Shown piece after piece: positions 18,054 through 25,700 of a stretch of 64,000 bases of DNA. Numbering within the stretch: the first letter of the stretch is position 1; the number at the start of each line of letters is the position of its first letter. The notes under the pieces were generated by a model that saw only the letters and a program-made list of their open reading frames with translations, did not search any database and was not told where the DNA came from. The DNA comes from Haladaptatus litoreus. Lineage in GTDB: Archaea; Halobacteriota; Halobacteria; Halobacteriales; Haladaptataceae. The DNA lies in assembly GCF_900156425.1 (NCBI RefSeq), contig NZ_FTNO01000004.1:1-64000 (forward strand), given 5' to 3'. The position numbers were made by a program, and so were the translations under genes.

Positions 18054-18414
18054 ATCTTTGAACAAAGTCTCCCAGAAGTCCAGCATTGATGAGCGTTAAC
18101 TATAATTAGATAGAAATCAGTCATTTGCCACAATAAGAACGTTACCTATCTCCACATTTGAGATTACTCATCTGACTTGCAAACAGTGAACCACCCCGCC
18201 CTACGCGCTTCGCGCGTTGAAGACGGGAACTTAGTGCCCGTATCCAGTTGATAGCGATTGACTGCCGAGGGGGCATGTCCGATCGAAACATAACAAGAAA
18301 CTTGTGGTAACCGATGCGCGTGTCTTTTCAGTAAAGAAGGGGCTCATGCGGAGAGCATCAGAAGACTCCAGCTCCAACAATATTTTGAGTATTCAGTTTA
18401 GCAAGGGAATTTGA
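18054..18414. other. Intergenic region with an IS-end-like hairpin
   Basis: At about 18195-18235 the sequence CCCCGCCCTACGCGCTTCGC followed by GCGTTGAAGACGGG resembles the left-end hairpins of the IS200/IS605 family, without a downstream tnpB. The rest has no recognisable gene. Confidence 0.35.
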
Positions 18415-19004
18415 AAGAGCAAAGTCTGGCGAGACCTCTTATATTCCGCTCAAGAGCAGGTGCTTGTTGATAACGTCTTGATGGATCGTGAGTTCGATAG
18501 CCAGCATATCTTGGAGGATATTGACCAGCGGGAACTCCGATACGTTGTGCCAAAACGGATGCGGACAAGCGAGCAAGCCCAAGCACAGCGGTTACTGAGG
18601 TGGGATCAAGACCGGTACGTGACTGATCGGAACCACCTGTTGAATGAGGATGAGCGGCACGAAACAACGCTTGTGTACCGACGTAGGGACAACTCCAAGC
18701 GCACCGATTATCGTCAGTATTCGGTCTTCATGACGAACGGGGGGGTCCGAGGCTGTTGCGTGAGTATGCGTATCGGTGGGAAATCGAGAGTGGGTACAAG
18801 AGCGTCAAACGGTTCATAGCCGCAACGACATCGAAGAATTTTGTGCTACGGTTCTTCTACGTCGCGTTCGCGTGTTTGCTGTACTCGATTTGGCGTGCTG
18901 TTGACCTACTGGTGCAGATCGACGTGACCGGGAAGTACGATCGATCACCGATTGTGACAGCAAACACTGTTCTCACGCTGCTGAAACGGACTGGAATCGG
19001 CTAG
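18415..19004 (+). pseudogene. C-terminal part of an ISH3-type transposase, frameshifted
   Basis: The first frame reads AQEQVLVDNVLMDREFDSQH and later YVVPKRMRTSEQAQAQ. Near 18745 the sense continues in another frame with EYAYRWEIESGYKSVKRF and CLLYSIWRAVDLLVQ. These are the end of the DDE domain and the C-terminal helices of ISH3-type (IS4-like) transposases. The N-terminal half is absent and one frameshift is needed, so it is dead. Confidence 0.7.
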
Positions 19005-19529
19005 GAACCCTGTTTCAGAACGATGAACACCGGGTGAGCAGCGGCGGCTCTGGTTCGAATCGTCGTTGATTCGTCCAATGGTTAGAAGAGTGATTAGAGA
19101 CGGCGTCTGTGGTTCAGTTTGAGACGCTTGTAGAGGGATGGATTATCACAAATCGTGCATTCTGGGGTTGCTAATGCCTGCGTAGTCTCATCTTCCGGGT
19201 AGCCTGATTTGATATAGCATTATGACATTTATGAAATGGGTTAATCCTCGTTTTCATGGCTTTGAGGCCCTGTATTCCCCAATTTTGTTTTCGATGGCAA
19301 TTTTCTTTCCACTTCCCCATTTAGCTCTAAGCGGAAGTGGAATCAGGTGGGTCGCCTCCCTCGGGGAAGCACAAAACCTTGCTTACCACAACGAGATTGG
19401 TTCGGACGCCGGTTTCGACTGCTCGTAGTATCGGGGGGTAGACGAACGAGAGACAGTTCGTCAGACCAAGATCGTGATTGCGGGCTCGCAATGGTTGCTC
19501 ACTGGTTAGTGCCTCATACTAACCAATGG
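19005..19529. other. Intergenic region before vapBC
   Basis: No gene is seen. It carries the left copy of a 39-bp repeat (19337-19375) whose partner lies beyond vapC. The inverted terminal repeat of the ISH3 remnant could lie shortly after 19004, but I cannot define it. Confidence 0.35.
19337..19375 (+). repeat. Left copy of a 39-bp direct repeat flanking vapBC
   Basis: AGTGGAATCAGGTGGGTCGC begins the repeat. It recurs at 20442-20480 with three to four mismatches over 39 bases. The sequence outside both copies is unrelated. Confidence 0.6.
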
Positions 19530-19565
19530 TTTTAATACCTAAACCCGTGTACTTGTACATGTACA
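19530..19565 (+). promoter_or_regulatory. vapBC promoter and candidate operator
   Basis: TTTTAATACC at about 19530 is TATA-like, and the perfect palindrome TGTACATGTACA occupies 19554-19565, ending one base before the vapB ATG. VapB-type antitoxins usually repress their own operon by binding palindromes at the promoter, so this is a good operator candidate. Confidence 0.55.
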
Positions 19566-19808
19566 ATGAGTTCGAAGAACATTACCCTCAAAGAAGAGGC
19601 CTATGAGTCGTTGAAGGCGCACAAGCGCGACGACGAGAGTTTTAGCGATGTTGTGCTTCGCCTTTCGGGAAAGAACAAAGACATCTGGAAAGGCTTCGGG
19701 ATGTTGAGCGACGAGGAAGCAGATGCCGTACGCGGGCACGTCGAAGACGTTCGCGATCAGATTGACGAAGATTTCACGGAGCGACGAGATGAATTGTTTA
19801 GACAGTAG
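19566..19808 (+). CDS. vapB: VapB-type antitoxin (80 aa)
   Basis: The protein begins MSSKNITLKEEAYESLKAHK and continues DDESFSDVVLRLSGK, the pattern of the archaeal DUF217/VapB antitoxin family: a short N-terminal DNA-binding segment and a toxin-binding tail. It overlaps the PIN toxin gene by 20 bases. The start is fixed by the operator-like palindrome immediately upstream. Confidence 0.87.
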   Translation: MSSKNITLKEEAYESLKAHKRDDESFSDVVLRLSGKNKDIWKGFGMLSDEEADAVRGHVEDVRDQIDEDFTERRDELFRQ

Positions 19809-20169
19809 TTTTCTCATTGACTACCTGAACGGACGTTCGGCGGCACAAACGTTCCTTGACGACCACCCAACAGAAGCGTTCTATACGCCGTCGCTCGTCC
19901 TGTTCGAGCTATACGACGGACTAGTTGAACATACCGATCGTATGCTCGATGAGTTCGATGATTCCTTGGACTGGGTGACTCCGATGCCGTTCACGGCGGC
20001 AAGTTCCCGAGAAGCAATCAAAATCAAACAAGAATTGAAAGCGAATGGGACGCCAGTGAACCTCAAAGACGTGTTTATTGCGGGGACTGTTCGCGAAGTG
20101 GGGGGGACAATAGTCACCCGTGATGGTCATTTTGAGCATATTGAGGGGCTTCCCGTTGAGAACTACTGA
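19789..20169 (+). CDS. vapC: VapC PIN-domain toxin (126 aa)
   Basis: The PIN-domain acidic residues are D5 (CLDSSFLIDYL), E40 (LFELYDG), D94 (LKDVFIAGT) and D112 (VTRDGHF), all in place for a Mg-dependent RNase. Known VapC toxins cleave tRNA or rRNA. The ATG at 19789 overlaps vapB and puts D5 at the expected position; an upstream in-frame start would add 22 unrelated residues. The pair may stabilise this replicon. Confidence 0.9.
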   Translation: MNCLDSSFLIDYLNGRSAAQTFLDDHPTEAFYTPSLVLFELYDGLVEHTDRMLDEFDDSLDWVTPMPFTAASSREAIKIKQELKANGTPVNLKDVFIAGTVREVGGTIVTRDGHFEHIEGLPVENY

Positions 20170-20717
20170 CGCCTTTGACCACCACGCTTACCGTGGAACA
20201 CGATATACGAGCTGGTGCCTTGACACGATCATATTTAGCGTGCCAGCTGTCGTTGATTTCGACGATCGAATTCGGCTGTTCCGAGCAATCGAGGGGAAGT
20301 AGTCTATTTTCTGGGAACTCGACGCATTTCAAAATGCGCGATTAGTTCTATAGCCAAAGTAGAACGTGCGACGGTAGTGACGTAGATTTCCTGAAATCGG
20401 TGGTTTTGGGTAGTTGACTTCCTGTGGGCAGTATAAGTGGCAGTGGAATCAGGTGGGTCGCCGCCCTCGGGCAAGCATAATATCCAATATCACGAACGAG
20501 AAGTTCTATGGTTTGTAACGTCACTGTGAGATTAAACGCCAGCGTATCACCGATTGCTACTGAAACCATTGTTGGATAGCACAATTCGAAACACAAGTTG
20601 GTGCACGGCGATTTTGTTCGCGTAAGTAGCGCTGGAAGCTGTACATTCGTTGCAGAATGACGTACAACATTTGTATAGGAACTGGGCGATCACCGATGAT
20701 TAGGAACGCCTCATACA
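20170..20717. other. Intergenic region after vapC
   Basis: No gene is seen apart from the right copy of the 39-bp repeat at 20442-20480. Confidence 0.35.
20442..20480 (+). repeat. Right copy of the 39-bp direct repeat flanking vapBC
   Basis: It matches 19337-19375 in the same orientation. The two copies bracket about 1.1 kb containing the complete vapBC operon and its promoter. Confidence 0.6.
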
Positions 20718-20957
20718 TTCACAACATACCGCCAGTCGACCAAGACGCTCAACGACCAACTCGGAGAGGAAGACCCCGAAGAATGGGAACCCCACGCAGC
20801 GGACGACTATCCCACCGAGAAGCGTGAGGACGAGAAATGAAATATGACCCAGGCGACGTCATCTTCGGTGACGATGAAGCTTGTACTGAAGGACACACTC
20901 TATTTCTCGTTAAAATATCCGCTCGCACAGGAAATGGGGCTTGTGCTGGGTCATAAT
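20718..20957 (+). pseudogene. Broken toxin-antitoxin-like gene pair (possible MazF/PemK type)
   Basis: The frame ending at 20841 reads TTYRQSTKTLNDQLGEEDP and later WEPHAADDYPTEKREDEK, the tail of a small acidic protein. Its TGA overlaps an ATG (ATGA) that opens MKYDPGDVIFGDDEA. This resembles the N-terminus of haloarchaeal MazF/PemK-like toxins but stops after 39 residues. Both partners are truncated. The ATGA overlap and PGDVI motif support a dead toxin-antitoxin operon; the family assignment is tentative. Confidence 0.4.
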
Positions 20958-21026
20958 CACTCTAACAATTCGTCCTGAAGACAACGAAGACACCACGAGC
21001 AAGAACCAATCGGACGGCACTATGGA

Positions 21027-21117
21027 GAATACCAGAGATGAACTGAGTGATCCAACTTCTATAACAGCGAATACCAGAGATGAAATGAGTGATCCAACTC
21101 CTATAACAGCGAATACC
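21027..21117 (+). repeat. Two 42-bp tandem repeats with a partial third
   Basis: The unit starts GAATACCAGAGATGAA and runs 21027-21068 and 21069-21110 with three mismatches; a third copy begins at 21111 and decays after about ten bases. The length is divisible by three, and one forward frame stays open (14-residue repeats around NTRDELSDP), ending at 21147. Whether it is translated is uncertain. Confidence 0.6.
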
Positions 21118-21344
21118 GATGAGAGTCTGGATAGAATCCAAGCTTAACACGATCGATAATGGGAGACTCACTCATGCTTAGAAATACCACTTCTGGATTA
21201 CGCCAGTTCACGAACAACGCAAACTCAAAAACGGTTCTCGGGGTCTAAATAGCACTCCCTCAATGGTGGGGATGAGCACTGACGCCACCAGACTCCAGTT
21301 GACGTTGGAGTGGAATGGGGGGTCGTGCTCAGGAGATCCAAACT

Positions 21345-21683
21345 ATGAGAAAAGTACTCAGCCTGTTCATGGTTGTTGCGCTCGTCGGCACGCTGTTCGC
21401 CGGTGGCGCCGCCGCAGCACCGTGGGATGACTATAAGAAAGACGACAAAAAACACGACGACGCAGTCAAACAAAGCATTGACCAGAAAGCGAACTCACAG
21501 GTCTGGCAGAGCCAGAAAGTGAACCAGCAGAACTTCAACAAGCAGAGTGGTGCAGCCGTCTCGTACGCAGACGACTACAGCAAGTCTGGTGACGCAACGG
21601 TCAAGCAGTCGAACTACCAGAGCAACACTAACGTCCAATACGCAGACTCCGAGGCAGAGAACGAAGCTTCGCAAGAAGCCTAA
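21345..21683 (+). CDS. Secreted Q/N-rich protein with one curli-like repeat (112 aa)
   Basis: A Sec-type signal peptide (MRKVLSLFMVVALVGTLFAG, then GAAAA) precedes a mature chain rich in Gln, Asn, Lys and Asp. Residues about 50-105 follow the spacing seen in the large 51342-52883 protein: QKVNQQNFNKQSGAAVSYA, then about 12 residues, then VKQSNYQSNTNVQYA. It therefore looks like a single-repeat relative. AGGAG about ten bases before the ATG is a possible ribosome binding site, unusual in this window. Function is unknown; a surface or matrix component, perhaps nucleating or capping the large protein, is inference. Confidence 0.65.
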   Translation: MRKVLSLFMVVALVGTLFAGGAAAAPWDDYKKDDKKHDDAVKQSIDQKANSQVWQSQKVNQQNFNKQSGAAVSYADDYSKSGDATVKQSNYQSNTNVQYADSEAENEASQEA

Positions 21684-21797
21684 AGCAACATTCGCCGCTG
21701 GCGGTTACAATTTTTCACACTATACTGATTCTTGCGACACAGAAGAGCCTATGTGTCCTGTATTCAGATACCAACAAACTTAGCGCCTTATTTAGCT

Positions 21798-22227
21798 GAA
21801 ATGCAGGCGGGTAAGCCCCCTTCCTCAAGGAGCGAGCAACGCGAGCGAGTAGGGAGGGGATACGCCCGCCGTCTTTGGTTACTTTTACTGTACGCCAGAG
21901 CCTTACTACCCTCGCGGTTGAATAGGGTAGTAAGACACTCACTGCAATGCGTCCGGTGTTCAAACGCGACAAGAAGCGTGCATCGGACGTGGTGGTTGAG
22001 TGTCCATCCGGTAGGAGTGGGACACTCCGAACCACCTGTAAAGGGAAGTCGCCTGCGGAGTCTGGAACCGTCCTCAGAACCAACGGTTCTGATGGGCCGC
22101 ACGAGAACTCCGTTCTCGTGGACGCTGTGGAAATGGTTTCTGCACGTTCCGACACAGAAACAGGAAGCTCCCACCTCAACAAGTGAGGGCTGGGTAAGCC
22201 CGAACGCGGTACGTGGGAGTAGTTCAC
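21798..22227 (+). mobile_element. tnpB-less IS200/IS605 element keeping the tnpB 3' end
   Basis: The left end has CTGAAATGCAGGCG and GGGGATACGCCCGCCG, close to the 225-275 left end. The right end (22133-22227) is identical to bases 1-95. The last coding-like residues before the end, SARSDTETGSSHLNK, match TnpB C-termini. The element thus keeps both ends and the omega-RNA-like segment but no transposase or nuclease. It could only move in trans. Confidence 0.7.
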
Positions 22228-22730
22228 AATTAAAATTCTATGACTTGACTGGGTGATATGCTCACCCCAATGGTTAATGTTCTGAGTCTCGTATCGTTTC
22301 CGGGGGATCACCCCCCGAAGTGCAAACTTCATTGTTGGCCTCTCCAGGTGGGAGATCAACAACGATCAAGAGGTATTCTCACCTCTTGATCGCTCTCCAA
22401 GAGATAACACGCTAGCTTGATTTCACCGGATTTATGAACGTTAGATGAATGCATGCCGTTTTTCGCTGGATTTTCACTACTGATTTCGAACTTCTTCGGC
22501 ATCCCATCTCGGACGTCGGTGACTGCCGTTGGCGCGAGAGTATCGTGTCGTGAGGTGTCTACTATACGTATTACCGACTCTGGTTCCACTCCGATGTTAT
22601 ATTGTTCGCTATTGAATGAACAAAATCCGTCGCTAAGTACGCCCAGACTACGAACGCGTAGCTTCGTCAACGGTGATCCACAGCTGAAGTAACGTAGCCT
22701 CAAAAAGATCGAAGAGAAGAGATGGATTGG
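22228..22730. other. Intergenic region downstream of the multicopper oxidase gene
   Basis: Apart from the hairpin at 22363-22392 I see no convincing gene. Two antiparallel open frames (22356-22703 and 22453-22692) have no recognisable domain and are probably chance ORFs or old IS sequence. Confidence 0.35.
22363..22392. repeat. Perfect 12-bp inverted repeat
   Basis: CGATCAAGAGGT, a six-base loop, and ACCTCTTGATCG form a perfect stem. A poly-T tract is lacking, so it is not an obvious terminator; it may be a protein site or an IS terminal repeat. Confidence 0.5.
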
Positions 22731-25700
22731 TTAGCGGTCTTTCTTGATGGCTGCATCGGCGAGCCGTACTTTGGTGGCGAATGACCCCTTCCCGTGAGCG
22801 ATTTGGGAACGGGGGATTACATATCGCGTCGACTCCGACTCGACGACGACGGCGGTTGAGCCATTATGGTTGGTGATCTTGACGGTCTTGCCTGCCCGAT
22901 CGCCGGCCTTCGACCCAACAAACTTGACGTCAGCGCCGGTCAGATCCGTGATCTGCTCGGACTTGACTGGGTTGGTGAACAGGTAGGCCGCCCCCGCTTC
23001 GGTGGCTTCGTGGGCACTCCATGGCACGCCGATCAGAATGTCGCGCGTGCCGTCGCCCGTGAAGTCGCCACGCGCGACCCGCCAGCCTGGACGGTCGTCA
23101 ATGAGCGTCTTGCAACGATCCGGGAGTGGCTGAACGGGCTTGCAGAAATCCGTTTGCTTATCGCCGACTCGGAGGAAGCCCCATTCGCCGCCTTCAAGCT
23201 TGAACTTCTCTCTTGTCTCTTGGTAGATGAAGTCGCCGGTGCTTTCGGCCAGACCGCCGGCGCCGCCCTTGGGCTCGACGACGTCATTCTTGGTGACGCT
23301 GGTCCGGTCGTCGACACCGACGTCTTTGGATGCCTCAACGTTCCTGAGACGGTCCCACTGGTGGGCCGCGAGGTGGAATACGAGTCCGTCGGCCTTGTCC
23401 GCGGTCTTGTGGACGTTCATCCTGATCGGATCGCCGAGCAGTGCCCGGGGAATCGGCGTCACGGGATCGCCGTGGATGTCCGAGTCGTATACGTTCCAGG
23501 GGTCGGGATCCTCGTCGAACCGCCTGGAGAACGGCTCCGACCGGTAGTTGACAGCCGGGAAGCCTTGATCTTCTGGATCCCCAAGCTGGTTGCATGGCGC
23601 ATCGGGATCCTCGAGGTCGTCGCCCGGTGGGACGACGCAATTGTCCGGATCAAATTTGTTGATTATGTACTGTCCGTCGGCGAATGCCAGCGCGAAGCTA
23701 CGGTAATCGGGGCCGTCGGGAACTTTCGCGATCACCGAATCGCTGCGGCCTTGTGGCGCGGGTTCGCCCGTCACTGGGTCGAGGTACGTGACGCCTTCCT
23801 CTCCAATTATGATCCGACCATAGGCGCCGTGGTGACGGTTGCTCCGGATATCCGCGTGGTCGTGGAGGACACCGGCACCGACGTCGCCGTTGTTGTACCA
23901 TCGGTAAGTGATACTCTCGCCGGGTCCAATTGTCTGGTCCCAATTGAATCCGACGGTCGCTCCGTCCGACGCGAGTACGTTGTACTGAACCTGTTCAGGA
24001 TGAATTGAAATACGCTTCGAGCGCTTCCATTCCTGATCTGGACCCTGCATTTCAGGGTGTGCGTGGTCCTCGTCGATTGCGTCGAAATCGATTTCGTTGG
24101 TCAGCGTAACCTCGATACAGTTACCGACGTTCGCACGCAGAGCCAACGGCGTCAGTGGCAAGTCGCCGTTCTTGATGGCGTCAACGTCGTCGTCCAATGC
24201 GTACGCGATGCCGAACGGGTCATGGTCACCGTACTCGTTGTATTCGATCTCCGTGTCAAACGCTGAGACATCGAATTGCTTGAGTGTGGCGTCGTCGGGA
24301 CACGGATCGCCCGGCGTTGGCGCTATTGGCGGCGGGCTGCAGTTGATGGCATCGTTCTGGCGAGCATCTTTGTCCGATGGGAATTTCCTGGAGTCGTTCT
24401 TGCTGTAGAGGAGCCGGGCGAGCTGGCCGCGCTTACTCCAGTCGAAGTCGCTGTACGGCGCGGGATGACCCATTTTCTTCAATTCCCTCTGGGAGATCGA
24501 TCCCTTAGGTGCCCCCCTGTCCGGCAGCGGTTCGAGGTGGTTCACCTCCTTCCCGATTTCGCGGAACAGGCCCCACATGCCGTCCCAGAGGTCGTCGACC
24601 ACTTCCGACCCATACATGTAGTCCTTGATGGGGAGGCCGGACGGGTTCTCCTCTAACGCCTGGAACATATCGCCGTTGTCGGCGAACTCCTCCTCGGGAT
24701 CAAGGTCCATCGTGAACGCCTCGGACGTACCGATTATCTGTGTGGTGGCGTCCTGCGGGTCGATCCCGACAGTCGGGAACTGCCGACCGTGGATATTGAA
24801 GTTGTGCTGTTCTTCATAGGTTGCCTGCCAGAGTCTAAACCGGACCGGGTCGTCCTCGTACGCTTCGAATACGGGTGTTGCAGGATCGCCATGGACGTAT
24901 GAGGAGTGGACATAGGCGGGGTCGGCGTCGTCGCGGTGGTAGTACGGCTCATTACGATAGTTGAGTGCCATCACCCCCGCGTTCTCGTTGTGTTCTTGTT
25001 CTGGATTGACGAGTTCGCCGTCGCGGTCGATGAGTTGGGCGAAGTCCTGGTAGGCGACGCAGAACTCGCGGTAGTCAGTGCCGTTGGGGTCCTCGATGAT
25101 GGCCTGGGTCCCGCTCCGGATAGGGTCGCCGCTGTAGGGGTCGAGCCACTTCGAGTTCGGCGGTTCGACGACGAGCGAACAGAACGAGCCGTGCATCACG
25201 TCGTCGATGCCGGTGATGTGGTCGTGGAAGAAGATGGTCCCCTCCTCGTCGGCGTACCACCGGTAGTGGCCCGTCTCGTCGGGCTGGGTATCCTGGCGGT
25301 AGTTGAACCCGGTCGCCAGCGAGTCCGACCCGAGCACGTCGTAAGAGACGAAGTGGATGTGGGTAGACTTTCCGCCCGCCTCGATAGGGACGTTCTCCGC
25401 GCCGATGTCTTCTCCCTCCGGATTCTCGGGGAACCGGTCGCCGGGGATGGCGGCGATGTTCTCCTCGGTGACCTCGTTCTTGAAGGTGATATCGATGCAG
25501 TCGCCGACGTTCGCGCGGATGACCAGCGGCTCGGGGTTCATCTTCCCCTCTTTCACCAGGTCGGCGTGCTCCTCGAGGACGTAGACGAGGCCATTGGGGT
25601 CGTGGTCGCCGGCGTCGTTGTAGACGATGTTCGCCGGAAGGGCGACAATGGTATACTCGCGTTTTTCGCCCTCGAACGCCGGCTCGTACTCGTCGATATC

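Noticed and set aside
22356..22703. 115-residue minus-strand frame and its antiparallel partner
   Set aside because: No domain or promoter; both strands open over the same bases, which points to chance or old IS sequence.
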